A stretch of DNA of 64,000 nt, from positions 186,001 to 250,000 of the forward strand of contig JAGMWG010000019.1 in the NCBI GenBank assembly GCA_020744225.1, read 5' to 3'. Below the pieces are notes generated by a model. The model was not told the origin of the DNA, ran no database searches, and saw nothing but the letters and a program-made list of their open reading frames with translations. Source of the DNA: Paraphoma chrysanthemicola (Eukaryota > Ascomycota > Dothideomycetes > Pleosporales > Phaeosphaeriaceae). Below, piece after piece: positions 12,094-23,622 of the stretch (position 1 is the stretch's first letter; every line of letters starts with the position of its first letter). Made by a program: the position numbers and the translations under genes.

Positions 12094-12854
12094 TATGCTG
12101 GCGTCGAGGACCTTGACCAAAGTGCGCAGAAAACACGAAGCTCAGCACGTCGGGCGCACCATCGCTCTATGTACTTTTAATCAGAGCGGCTTCGTTGCAC
12201 TGCCTGAAACTCGATTATGCTCCTTCTAGATGCCCAGAAAGTTTCGCGATGTGTGATTGGTTGTGACATCTACGCCCCGTTGGGTGCGGCGCGTAAATGA
12301 AGATCGGTGTTGGGACAGGGGCCAAGTCATGCAGCCTTGCGGCGCAGTCTCACGGTCTCGTTGCCTAGTTACAAATCGAAGAAGTATTTTAAGACATTGA
12401 GAAGACGGCTTGCGAGCGTTATGATTTGGTATATCAAGGGCGGAAACTGCGTGCACAACAGATCTGATCTTCCAGGTGTTCCTATAAATGCGCTTCCAAT
12501 CTGTGGAACTCGAGCTGCTCATACAAATGATGAACATTGTTCTTCGAAGTGTCTCATGGCCTCAAGACGAGTTGTATGCCACGGAGCGCCCTCCGCGGAG
12601 AGAGCGCAGAGACGAGGGTTTTGTAGCAATCGTATTGATTTGTGGGTGAGCTGAGATTGTACTTCGCGGTGGGATCACGCATCTATCAATTGAATAAGTA
12701 GGCTGACATTCTTTTGAGGGGGCGAAATATGTGCAGATCGATATCGTGGTACGCTAGAAGTCAAGGCCTGTTCCAGTCAAAACGACAACAATTCCTCTTC
12801 AAATCTTCTTCGAACTTCACGCTACAAGCAATCATCCCACATCCACGCTTTGCC
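12094..12854. other. Intergenic, no supported gene
   Basis: Upstream of the membrane-protein gene (-) and downstream of the SnoaL-like gene (-). No coding signal beyond antisense shadows. Confidence 0.5.
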
Positions 12855-13659
12855 TCACGCATGGACAAAATCCCTCTTCGGCGCACTCCCCTCTTCTTTC
12901 CCCTTCCCATAATTCCTCACATGCTCCTTCGCCGCATTCTTATCCGCCTCAAACTCCTTCATATCCGGCGCAATCATATGTTCAACCACATGATCCGCCT
13001 GCCACTTCTTAAAACTGAATCTCAATCCCTCATGGCTATAATCCTTTCTCGTTTGCTTGATCTTTATGATACTTGATGCGCATAGATTCGCTATCCCTGG
13101 TCTCTGGATCAAGACTTAGACTCACCAGACCAGTAATCGTTGTGATTTTGGAGATAAAGCAGAAGACCCAGGATTGTTTGTTCTTGGATTGGATCATTTC
13201 GGAATCGGGTCGGATCACTTGATATGATTCGTTGATACTGGCGTTGAAGAGCCTGGAAAGGGCGAACCATTGCCTGGCCAATTTGTACCGGTCGTTGGCG
13301 TACACGAATTGGTCATCGTAGACGCAGTCTGGAGTGTACCACTTCACGCGCGAGATGGTTATCTTGCAAGAGTAGAGAGCGATGATCTATCGGGTTTATT
13401 CATGACACTAAGCCTCGAGGTGCGAGCATTGGAGATGCATGTGATCGGACCATTGGGGACGTACATCATCTACTAAAGCTTGCCATTGTGGACTTAGTTT
13501 CAAATTTTTGCTTGGGTCTGGCTCGTAGCTCTCGCTAGTTGCTATTTGTCTAGGTCCGAACTGTTCGCCAGGTGCGCTCCCGTCGTTTGAAAATCCGGAG
13601 TTTGCCTCAAACACAACATCTTCCGTCGTTTCCTTGGAGTACGTCGCCTCGAACCTCTC
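12855..13659 (-). pseudogene. NTF2/SnoaL-like fold protein, frame altered and start not found
   Basis: Exons 13659-13465 and 13386-12855 are joined by a clear intron (GTACGT donor, ACCCGATAG acceptor). The joined frame reads KLSPQWQALVDD then IIALYSCKIT, VKWYTPDCVYDDQFVY, then a helix-strand pattern ending SLSLDPETRD, which fits the fungal SnoaL/NTF2-like family. After IKYHKDQANEK the frame runs into TAG, but the next base frame continues KDYSHEGL..., the motif the family normally has right there, so one extra A near 13045-13047 seems to break the gene. An alternative is a GTGAGT intron of 64 or 70 nt that would bypass the break but remove conserved residues. No ATG lies in the open part. A TAA at 13662-13660 precedes it, and upstream sequence in the same frame is open to 13974. 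No catalytic role can be assigned. Confidence 0.55.
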
Positions 13660-14566
13660 TTAGCTACTTGGTGCGGGTGTCAAGAATACGTCCCGATATT
13701 GCAAAATCGATGTCTTATTTGGGAATGCCTGAATGTGGTTGAGAGTTTGGTTCGGCTGCTGCGGGTCACTGAATGCATGGGAGAATGAGATCAAGTTCAC
13801 AGACGTTTCAATGTTTAGACGGTTGAAGCTATGCATGTCATATATGGTGCGTGCCTTAGGTCCCAGTTCAATCCATGTGGTACGCCTTGACGCTTGAGTG
13901 ACGAGCATGACGTTCTCGATAATTGATGCTGCATCATGGATCGTACGCATCGACGATGGCCTTGGTTGATACAAGTTCTCAAAGATAGACGGATTCCATG
14001 CGTTTGGTGGCGGAGGGAAGTGCAGATCGTGTGGTTAGATCTCGAAGACAACGAAATGCGGGGTTCGACGACCACATCTAAAGCACGCTCAAAGCAACAC
14101 GCGAATGTATTCGCAGCTGTTTGTAGTCTCGATCGCATTGTTCATGAAGGCTTGTGTAGGTCTTCAATACGTTAACAACCCCGTCTTTTTTCATGTTTTG
14201 AGCACGTACAACTTCAGAGCTACGTTTCACGTAAGGCAATTAATGTTACGAATACAGACAGGCTCGATCAATTTCGTTTGATTCATCATTGATCCTAACT
14301 ACATCTCGCAACAAGACATTATACATTCAAAGCACTTGTGCGCATATCACTCTAAGCCTCCTATCCAAACCATGGCCGAACCATGTTCCCGTCGAAGTAA
14401 AGTAAGCAGTATAGCTATACATACAAGGAGTGTATGGACCCATCTATGTCCTATCCTATCCCATCGGTATCCGTCATATCTAGTCATAAAGTAGATGGGT
14501 CGTTTCTAATGTCGTTGTCATAAAGGAGAGACGTGAATATTTAAAGCAGCAATGGCTGCAGTTTGC
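13660..14566. other. Region upstream of the SnoaL-like gene
   Basis: A minus-strand frame at 13974-13660 is open and in phase with the SnoaL-like gene, separated from it by a single TAA. It could be that gene's lost N-terminus or chance. The remainder to 14566 is the 3' flank of the GPI-anchored protein gene and has no supported gene. Confidence 0.4.
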
Positions 14567-15559
14567 TTAGACCATGACGGCCAAAGCCAGGGCACCAGCG
14601 ACCATGGCGACCATGGGGCTGTTGGATCCAGCAGCGCCAGTGAATTGCGGGGGAGCAGACGTGGCGGGTGAAGGAGTTCTGACTGGGGATGAGGCCGGAG
14701 GAGCTGGTGGAGCAGCGCTGGATGCTGGAGGAGGTGGGGGAGCAGCGCTCGATGGAGGCGGTGGCGGAGGCGCAACGCTGGTAGGCTTGGGTGGTACTGG
14801 CGTGTGCGAAGGCACAACAGGTTTGGAAGACGGTGGCGGAGGAGGAGGAGGGGAAGGAGTGTGGGACGGAACAACCGGCTTCGAGGATGGTGGGGGTGGA
14901 GGGGGAGGATGAGGCGTGTACGAGGGAACTACAGGCTTTGAAGATGGCGGAGGAGGAGGGTGAGGCGTTGTGCTGTTTCCATAGCTCGTGCTGGGCTTCG
15001 GTGGCGGTGGCGGTGGGTGAGGAGTGGGAGTTGGAGGGCACGGGGTGCTGGATGGAGGAGGTGGAGGTGGTTTGCTTGATGGAGGCGGATGAGGTGGTTT
15101 GCTCTTGCTCGGCGTTGGGGTATGTACCGGGTAGTCTGGGATAGAGCTGGATTTTGGCGGCGGAGGGACGTGCTTGCTGCTGCTCTCCTCAGGACACGGA
15201 GTCGATGAAGGCTTGGGTGGTGGCGTATGCACGGGATAATCCGGTACCTTCGATGATGGCTTGGGAGTTGGTGTATGCACGGGATAATCGGGCACTTTCG
15301 AGCTCGATGGAGGAGGGTGAGGCACGTATTTGCTGCTCGATGGAGGAGGATGAGGCACATAGGCGCTGCTCGATGGGGGAGGGTGCGGCACATAGACGCT
15401 GCTAGGCTTCGCTGGCGGGCTATAGACAGGATAGTCTGGTACCTTTGAGCTCGGCTTGGGCTCGGGTACATAGCCAGTAGGAGAGGGCTTGTAGTCACCA
15501 CCCCAAGGGACAGCGACCGCAGTGGCCGCGAGGGCCAGGAACGTGTAGGCGTACTTCAT
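14567..15559 (-). CDS. Secreted Pro/Ser-rich GPI-anchored wall protein
   Basis: Single exon, 330 aa, ATG at 15559. Residues 1-17 are a signal peptide (MKYAYTFLALAATAVAV). Residues about 25-300 are extensin-like: repeats of P-rich blocks such as KVPDYPVHTP (several copies), SSKPVVPSHTP and PPPPPSS, with almost no hydrophobic core, so probably extended and heavily O-mannosylated. The C-terminus has a polar Ser/Thr/Gly region followed by a hydrophobic tail (MVAMVAGALALAVMV), the pattern for GPI attachment near an AAGS/N site. It probably acts as a structural or adhesive cell-wall component. There is no enzymatic domain. Repeat units invite length variation and alignment problems. Opposite-strand Gly/Glu-rich frames are shadows. 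Confidence 0.88.
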   Translation of the reverse strand: MKYAYTFLALAATAVAVPWGGDYKPSPTGYVPEPKPSSKVPDYPVYSPPAKPSSVYVPHPPPSSSAYVPHPPPSSSKYVPHPPPSSSKVPDYPVHTPTPKPSSKVPDYPVHTPPPKPSSTPCPEESSSKHVPPPPKSSSIPDYPVHTPTPSKSKPPHPPPSSKPPPPPPSSTPCPPTPTPHPPPPPPKPSTSYGNSTTPHPPPPPSSKPVVPSYTPHPPPPPPPSSKPVVPSHTPSPPPPPPPSSKPVVPSHTPVPPKPTSVAPPPPPPSSAAPPPPPASSAAPPAPPASSPVRTPSPATSAPPQFTGAAGSNSPMVAMVAGALALAVMV

Positions 15560-17954
15560 CTTGGTTTAAGCAACGAAGGTGGAGTGCTGAACGACAGTAT
15601 AGGTAAAATAGGCACCAGGTGAGAGCGAAGGGTGACAGAACAACCGTAACGAACGGAGTTGCTTCTGCTGAGGCTGAACGACGAAGATATACCGTGGTGA
15701 GGGAAAGCAAGAGTCTGGGGGAGGGTGTACGATCTTAATAGGTCGGCTGAGGGCAGCACCACTTACACTCCCAGCCTCGGGGAAGTACTTTCCATGGTAG
15801 GGGACGGCAGGGTTGCATGTGCCAAGGGCATCGACCAAAGTCGCTTCTCCATATCAGCGGGCTGGATGGTGTCCTTCGGGCTCGCCTACATGGGGTAAGT
15901 TCTCGTAACAGTGGGTCGTACTGTCAGGGATGTGGTGAGGCTCGCTCAGAAAGGGAAGCTTAATCCACCCCGGCTCGCATTGCGATAGGCCGGTGCTGCC
16001 CTAGCAACTGGGAAAGTTGAGCGACAAGAAGCCAATGGTTGGACTGGAGGCTGGGGAACTGCATGAGGCTTACTGGGATGCTGCGTGGTAAGCAATGGCG
16101 GGAACACCACGCCCTGCCTCTTCATGCACACCAGCCTGCACCAAGACTCAACTTGTTACCCAGCCAGCGTACCAGAGTTCGTGAGATGTCATACCATACG
16201 TGATGCCGGTACTCGGGCACCTCGCACTCGTAGCGTTGTGGCTCTCGAGGACATCCAATGCCAAGTTCTTCGTAGTTCATCTTTCCTTCGTGATCGCAGA
16301 CAACAATCAATAGATCTAGCAGTCGACCAGAACGATTCGCGGCGGGACCGAGCAAGAGCTACTCGGCGTATGATGTAATGCCAGGTGAGCGGGTTGCTCG
16401 GCGCGCCGGCAGAATAGCCATGCACGGACGATGGCACCTCGTGTGCTGCCGTTGCAGGACAGAACGGTTGCAAGCCTTGCGAAGCTTGTTGGTGGCTATG
16501 AATAGTGTGACCGTCGATCGACGCGATACACCAAGGGTTGCGCACCGCGTGAAGTCATTTCTTTAAGAACTGCCATATTCAGCTTCGCCGACAAAAGGAT
16601 GCTGTGAAGATCCTGTTGCTTTTCCACGGGTCCTCGAATACGAATTCAGGCTCACGACATTCGCCTCCTGCAGGTTACGAAGAGGTTGGGCTCATGTCTC
16701 CGGCCAGAAGCGGAGGCGTTGCTGTACGCTGGTTGCCATCGCAATCGCGGGGCACCAGAGTGTACGAAGGCCAGCCAGCCAACACGGCATCAGCATGGGC
16801 TTTTGGTTGACCGGCGCAACTGACCAGAATCACTAGGGTGATCGCTGACAGGCATAATTATCGAAAACTGGGGTGTGCAGCGCAGTCTTGTCCTTCGTGG
16901 TGTGGTTGGTGGGCTGGAGGAAGGCTGGCATGGCTGGTCCTCGCCTGCGTGTTCCGCTGCAAAACGTTCGCCTAGACTTGCGACCCCGCGCTTATCTCTC
17001 TTGACATGACGCAGCGAGTTTCGCTGCACTTGTTGCGGTGATTGTGCTTATCATCATCTTTTGCTCCACTTTTGCGGGCTGACTGGACTGCAACATAGCG
17101 CCGTTCCTGGTTCCTGTGGTGCCTGCACAAGCTGCCGCCGCCGTCAGTAGGAGAGCTGGACGCGCCTTATCGCCAGCTCGGACCTAGGCCGACATGTGGT
17201 GGGTGCCTGGATCGAAATAACGGTTGCGCTGAGCTGCGCTGATCTGAAGTCATGGTTTTGTGCTGGAGCACGTTGTGCCAGCTTTTGCTTTCCTGTTCCT
17301 TGCATCAGTGAGTTTCCAATAGCTCCACTTCAACAAATTACCCCGCTGCGACCTTCACTGCTCCTCTGCCTTTGATCTGCTAGGCATTGTGTTGCCAGGC
17401 CGATCGTTATCTCGAACCTTCGAAGAGCCCCATTCTGATATCATGATAAAAATTTGTTGAGCCGCTATGCGGTGTCGCTTCTCGCGTCAAACTTCACAAC
17501 TGCACCGGTCATACCACCGGCAGACCACGTGCGTCATCGCCCAAAGAGGCAATCGGAATTGCAGCTGCCATCACGCCGCACTTTGGATGTGCTGGAGGTT
17601 GCTCGGGCCTTCGGGACTTTGCCTGGCGATCTGGAATCCTCAGGGCGTGTGAAAAAACTTGTTCAACGCCTGTCATGCATCGGCATGCCGCCAAAGAGTA
17701 TTGAAAGCGCCACATCGGTGCGTTTCCGCTATCGATAGCGTGAATCCTGCATGAAGGACCAGGGTGCGGTGACTTTAGGGTTTCTGGTCAGCATCAGGCA
17801 TCAGTTGAACGGCGTCTGACTAGGTAGCGTAGCATCGCCGGTTAATATGAAGGTGCTGCTGAATGTATTGAAGTCGTGAAGCGCTGCCAGTAAGCTACGG
17901 CCACGGAAGCGCTTTGCGTATATCGCAGTACCTAACTTGTAGATGCGATTTCAA
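15560..17954. other. Gene-poor stretch, no supported gene
   Basis: About 2.4 kb. The part near 15560-15900 is upstream of the wall-protein gene and is expected to hold its promoter. The rest has only short open frames on both strands with no family resemblance and no convincing exon chain. Confidence 0.5.
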
Positions 17955-19946
17955 CTAAGCATCATCGTCACTGTCACTTCCGCTGTCCCAACCCTCGTCG
18001 TATTCTTCAGCAATGACCTGCAGACCATTGCAGAGCGCTTCTCTTTCTTCGATGCCGACCAATCGCTTGACAATTTGCTCCACTGCTCGTACTTGATCTG
18101 CCACTGCTGTGCTTGTGGTAAGTCCAGCATGGACAGCAAGCTTAGTAGCATGTCCAGATCCTACACCAAATATTGATGATGGGTAGCTGTCCAGTAGCGG
18201 GAACAATATGGGCGCGGAATACCTAAGACTAGTTAGTGTCCCGTATCCCAGGCAATAGCACCCGACCGGCTTGAGCCACGTTCGTGTCGTGCTCTGTGTG
18301 GAACACCAAAGTCGCGGAGCGCATCATGTGCCCCGTAATCGGGAGTCTTCACAACATACCTCTGCAGTGCTGGCCCTTGGTCGAACCTGTCGTGAGGATC
18401 ACGCCCTCCGCCATCTTCGGTGAGATCCCAATCACCCCGGGAAGATTCCGCCCTACCAAAAATGTGCTCTTTTCTTCCTGGACGCCTGGCAAGCACCCGA
18501 TAGTCTCTCGTGAAGACGTCAATGTCGAAGCTACCTAGACCGTCGTCGCCGTCGCTTGTGTGCTGCGACGTCATTGAGCCTGACTTCTCGGCTTGGGCAG
18601 CTTCCTTAGCTGCGTTGTCTGACAAAACCTCGGGGTCGGCTATGCTTAGTTCGAATTTCGCTATCCGTCGTTTGCCGGTGCTATTGATGGTGTCTTCGAG
18701 GTCCTGAAGTGTGCCTCGTCCGCCGATAGAGGTTCTCAGTCTGGAGGATATCGTCATACTCTCTACTCCAATGGCTTGCAGCGCGCCAACGTGCCATGGA
18801 GACGTGGGATCTAATGACAGGTACGAGGGCAACCTTGATGGAATATTGGATATGGGAACGTAGACGGACGATTGCTCCCCAAGCGTCTGCATAGATCGAG
18901 AGGAGTTGACAATTTGCTCCATTCTTCTTTCCTGTAAGGTATCAGCCTGATCAACTTCTCTGGTAAGAGTTCTCAACATACTCGACCAACGGATGCATTT
19001 GCCCCATGATCTCCTAGGCCCCAAGTCCAAATACTCAGCTTGCCATACTCGTCTCGTAGTCTTTCCAACCACCCACAAGCCCAACCGCCCCATGCATCAT
19101 CGACCCCGGTGAAGATCTGCAGTCCTTGTATGCCGTCGCACTCCTCGACGAACGGTCGCAAGTCTCTATCGACCAAGTCTACCTCTCTTTCGAGCTTTTC
19201 GAAAAGGTCCATGCCAACGTCCCATTTCTCAAAGGGCATGAGCTTGTCGTTGACGTCAAACTCGGATAATTGCACGATAGACTTAGGATGATAGAAGACT
19301 CTGCTGTAGTCGGACCAGTAACGAACAGACGAAGAATTGAGAGGAGGAGGGTCTAGGCCGGCGTCGAGATGCTCTTGATACGTAGAGGGCGGAATAGCTT
19401 GGGCTTGCTGGATGATGGGTTTTGATGGCCAGACTCCTTTCTGGTCGAGGATACTTCGGTCATCTTCAGGCTCATAAAGTGCATTGATCTTTCTCATGCT
19501 CCCAAAAGCGCCTTTCAGGTCATACAGCAATGCTCTTGGGGTAAAGGTGTCGGACCCATCGGGCGCGATACCCGGCCGGAACAAGACGTCATGGTTGACA
19601 GGCGACTCTGGTTCTGGAGGATAAGTAAAATACGATTCCTTGACTTGATATTAGAGTACGGAAGAGGTAGAAGATGCCATAAATGAGTAAAGACAGGGTG
19701 GGCTGATACTTGTGCGAATGCAATCGTAAATGTGCGATGATGACCGAGCCACATTTGCGTACGCGGCCACCCCACAGTCAGCGTCGGCATGCATTAAGAA
19801 CAGCTCCAAACGCCAAAGTGGATCATCTTCAGAGCACACCGTCTGTCTAAATACGAAAGCGATGGCACACTCACCTGCGTGTTCCAGAAATGCGTTCCAA
19901 GGTAGTTACTGCGCTCCCCAAACTGGAGCGTCACGATTTCGTGCAT
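17955..19946 (-). CDS. DML1: DML1/misato tubulin-like mitochondrial inheritance protein
   Basis: Exons 19946-19875, 19638-18982, 18931-(18267 or so) and 18222-17955. Exon 1 is MHEIVTLQFGERSNYLGTHF, the hallmark misato/DML1 N-terminus. Exon 2 has RPGIAPDGSDTFTPRALLYD, then a tubulin-like segment. Exon 3 has SVYVPISNIPSRLPSYLSLD. The last exon has KLAVHAGLTTSTAVADQ and an acidic tail. DML1 is needed for partitioning of mitochondrial DNA and organelles in yeast. Introns 1 and 2 have good sites (GTGAGT, GTATGT). The last junction is odd: the conserved AWDTG segment is followed at once by a branch site and acceptor without any donor. A 44-nt intron at 18266-18223 keeps frame (553 aa) but removes AWDTG. 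Unspliced, the protein ends at 18233 (475 aa). Confidence 0.88.
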
Positions 19947-21347
19947 CGTGCCACAGCCGAAGGGAGAACGAATCAGCGCACGGGACGCTGAGAATGCTTC
20001 GACGACTGATACAAGTCTGTGCTTATTGAGGCAGTCAGTGCCTGTCGGTGTGATGTCGCTAAGCTGCTGAGGTAGTACGTTGAGATTAATGTTCAAGTAC
20101 CCAGCATGTGTCCTGAAGTGAAAGTCTGGTCATCCAACAATGACTTTACCTGAAGGCACCTATTTTCGGTTAGCATCCCGCTTCAAGGTGAGTCTAGTGC
20201 AACAGCCACGGCAATGCAGGGAAGCATAGTTCCTAGGTCTGACTCGCAGTGGTCAGCTCGGGACAGCAGAAGTAGCCTACCTTGATGATAAAGAGTTAGA
20301 CAGCAAACGTGGCTGACTCCGAAAGTCTTGAAGCTTGGATGTTTTTGGGAGCGCGAAGTTGTGGGTGCAGTCTCATCGTTATCGATAAGCCTGAGACGTC
20401 ACTTCCTTCACCCAATCACCGTGCGTCACCAGAATTTTGCCCGTTCTGTTAAGTACAGCAGCTTGACATCTGCACCTTTAGAGAGGGCCTGTATAGCCTT
20501 AGAGCCTGTTGATCATGACAAGGAAAGAAAGTTTTGAAAGTATCCTGAAAGTTTGCAACCTTGGAAGACAAAATTGAGCTAACATAGTTGTAGTTGAGGA
20601 TGACGCACATTCGATGGGTCTCTAAATTGGGGGTACAATCCAGCCAACATACCAAGGTTTGGACCAAAAACCGGCATAGTAGCGTCAAATTATCAGTTCG
20701 AGCTGATCGAATGCGTAGGAACTGCGGTCAAGGTGTATATGCTGCTCGTAGCGCACAGGTGCGCTAGCTAAAGCAGAGACGCTGGTGCCGCGTCGCGTCG
20801 CCCCGGTTCACGAAGCGTGAATTACACCATGTGAGCAACTTGAACAGCAGAAATGTTAGAAATGAGATCAAGAACCAGAATGCTCCCATCTACTCCGTAA
20901 GTCTCAATATAAACCTGGGCCTTACGTTCCGTTGGCAACTGTTGATGGTGGGGCCCGATTTGTTAGCGCCATCAACTCTTGCAGACTAAGTAGTTGCTCT
21001 TTAAGACCAGCAAGATTCGTCTGCACCACATCAAAGACGTCAGACTTTTCTTTAGGAACGCCATTCCTAAGCGGGGATTAATCCATCAGAAGCATCTCCA
21101 GAAAGGTTATGTTTGTGTTGCAAGTTACTTACGCGCTGTATGCTGGCTGCTATGCAAGAAATTTGGTCGACCCACACCTCGTAACCTTCTTCAAGCCAGA
21201 GACACACTTCTGCCTCATCCTAAATACGTCTGACAATCCAATGAAGTAGTCATGCCAATTTTGCAGCTCTGGTAGGTGCACGGCCCTCATCGTCAGTCGA
21301 GGCTACATTGGCGGTCAATATATAATTCTAATTGGGCCCATTCTTTC
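19947..21347. other. Intergenic, no supported gene
   Basis: Upstream of DML1 (-) and upstream of 5S isotype B (+). A TATA-like ATATATAA lies at about 21318-21325, some 27 nt before the 5S gene. No protein gene supported. Confidence 0.5.
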
Positions 21348-21466
21348 ACATACGACCATAGGACGTTGAGAACAGGGCTTCCCGTTCGCTCAGCCTTACT
21401 TAAGCAGCGTACCGGTGGACTAGTAGTCAGGTGGGTGACCACTGGCGAATCCCCGCTGTTGTATGT
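21348..21466 (+). rRNA. 5S ribosomal RNA, isotype B
   Basis: A 119-nt 5S rRNA gene from ACATACGACC to GTTGTATGT, whose ends pair as helix I. The internal sequence (ACAGGGCTTCCCGTTCGCTC, then TTACTTAAGC) closely follows the common filamentous-ascomycete 5S type. Helix II is ACGUUG paired with CAGCGU. A T8 terminator follows immediately, and a TATA-like element lies about 27 nt upstream. Opposite orientation to, and about 16 kb from, isotype A at 5092-5210. Confidence 0.95.
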
Positions 21467-22562
21467 TTTTTTTCTTTCCCCGAAACTTTGCTTCTCCATA
21501 AAACTCCAATCCGACAAATGGGGTGAGTGAAGCGGAAGTGGTGCGCGGGCCCACCACCCCACTTCTTCTAGACACTACATCTTCGGCCAACACATTGTAC
21601 TAATTAGAGGAACAAGTTGTCTTAAGTTCTTTTGTCTGCTTGTGCGCCGTCCTGATGTTACTGTTGCTTTATACTTCCTTCGCTTGCAGTGATGATTTGA
21701 CCATTCTCCCCGTCTCTATACTGGTTCGCAACCTCACAGGTAAGCTACAACACGCCGAGCAAAATTGGTATTTTGAAAGAAACCAGCTGAATTATTCCAC
21801 CAAAGTTTTACCTTGATAGTTTTTATTTGTACTTGTGCACGTGTCCACTTCAAGTACTGGTTTTGCTGATCTAAAGATAACATCCATCCTTACTTGTTGT
21901 TCTGATACTTGATAGCGCAATAATGACGTGGAGATGAAGATACTGGCGGAGGGTACTAACCAGCCGCAGTCTCTTCGCTCAGCCTAAAGCACGACCTTGC
22001 TATACGGATCATACCTTTCAACTTTCCCGATTATCATGCATAGCTCATGCCTGTCTAATACATGAAATGTAGATCTATAATTGTGGAGTTGAACGAATCA
22101 GTCCATTGGAGGCCACTATGGTCACTGTATGGACTTGATGGTGCCACACTGCTTCGCTCAAGACCGAGGTAATTAGTGTCAGGACGCAGGTCTGCACCCA
22201 CTACGTCATGCAACCAAAAAGGAACGTATGATCGATGACCATCGATCATTGTGTGCACAACAGTATATATCGTACAGGCTGCGCGCACGCGCCTTACAAT
22301 TAGCAGGAATCACACACCCTCACATTATCTACACTAACTATTTCAAACCTAAATGTCTCGATATAGGTTACTCTTCATATGTTCAAGCTAATGTGGTCAC
22401 AGTCAGCAAAGGCTGAAAAGCGTTAGGTCCATGTCAATCTCTGTTAAGACTTGGAGAATAGGCATTTCCATCATGTTTCAGGTAACATTTTATGTTCAAA
22501 GAGAACGAGATTGCAACTTCCAAAGCATACAGCATACAGCTACACAAGACTTACAGTGACCC
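21467..22562. other. Intergenic, no supported gene
   Basis: About 1.1 kb between the 5S gene and the VOC pseudogene. Locally AT-rich; only short frames; nothing recognised. Confidence 0.5.
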
Positions 22563-23054
22563 TCAATACCGCTCTCTATAATTCAAAATTTCAACATTAT
22601 TTCTACATCAAGTCAGCTCAATCGCTATTCCCACCAAATCAATCCACAACTCACCCCATTGGATCCAGCACAAGAGCCGCGAAAGGCTTCGAATGATACC
22701 GATGCCTCAGACCCGGCTGCCCATTACACTTGCCTCCAGCCTTCAACGCTGCCGCATGGAACGCGTCCACCGTAGCACGATTGTCACATTCAAACGCAAT
22801 GTGCATAGTTACAATGTGTTTTTCGTCTACATATTTCTTTCCATCAATCCAGAACGGAACCTCATACTTTGTAGGCCTAAGCCGACCGCAAAGCCTTGGA
22901 ATTCTTTGAATTTTGTGTAACCTAACGGTGCAAGGGCGGCCAGGAACTATGCTGCGATTTCTTCGAGGCGAGACGGAGGCACGGATATGCTGACGTGATC
23001 GAGCAGTGTGGTGACCGAACTGGCAATGGTAGAATCGGATTTGCGGGGAGTTGA
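22563..23054 (-). pseudogene. VOC/glyoxalase-fold protein, broken
   Basis: The family is recognisable in pieces: LDHVSISVPPSRLEEIAA, then FLAALAPLGYTKF, GFAVGLGLQ, VPFWIDGKKY, HIVTMHIAFE, ATVDAFHAAALKAGGKCNG, VLDPMGNN. Two lesions break it: a TAG at 22949-22947 where relatives have Trp (…AAWYLAALAP), and a 1-nt frame change near 22880 between GLGLQ and the FWI motif. The 3' intron is intact (22654-22603, GTGAGT...TGATGTAG), and exon 22602-22563 gives the usual NNVEILNY ending. No ATG lies in the open N-terminal part, where a TAA occurs at 23057-23055. VOC proteins are small metal-dependent lyases, dioxygenases or resistance proteins; the substrate is unknown. Probably a pseudogene; the TGG-to-TAG change fits a C:G to T:A mutation. 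Confidence 0.75.
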
Positions 23055-23622
23055 TTAGGAATGGTAGTGTCGGTGAGTGGGACAAGCAGTCTCAAGTCGG
23101 AGAGATAGCGGCTAGGGCTGAGGTGAAGGCAGAGCTGAATGCGGGGTATTTCATGGTGGCGCTTAGTCACTGGCTGTCATCAGGATATTTTCGCCTACTA
23201 CCCGTGTCGTATCATTATATATGTGTATAGTGTATAAGTTTTTAAAGCAAGGTAACTGGAAAGGTATGTTATCTACAGGTATCGGTCCGATCTTAACTAG
23301 CGCAGCCTCTAGCCAGATCTCCACACTTACGCTGCATACCACGATGTGACCACCTCACGCTATCGTAGGAGCAGAAAGTCAATTGAAGATACTAACATCA
23401 CAGGGAACCATGCAGACCGTCAACGTAGATCAATTCTTCACGCAGTCTCCAGAGAAAACGTGGCATCTCAAGCTCACAGCTTCAGCCCCAAGCCACTTGC
23501 GATACGAAGGCCAAGGCAACCACCCGAGCTAGGCATCTAAGGAATGTGAATCTACGACCCACTCTTCTGTTCATGCCACACCATCTTTCTCTCTCCCAAT
23601 CATCTTCCCTGATCAAAGAATT
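23055..23622. other. Divergent intergenic region
   Basis: Between the VOC pseudogene (-) and the ADP-ribosylglycohydrolase gene (+). A CT-rich stretch just before 23623 is a common leader or promoter feature of filamentous fungi. No gene seen. Confidence 0.5.

Noticed and set aside
14574..15405. Gly/Glu-rich plus-strand frames
   Set aside because: Antisense of the Pro/Ser-rich wall protein, which has both a signal peptide and a GPI tail.
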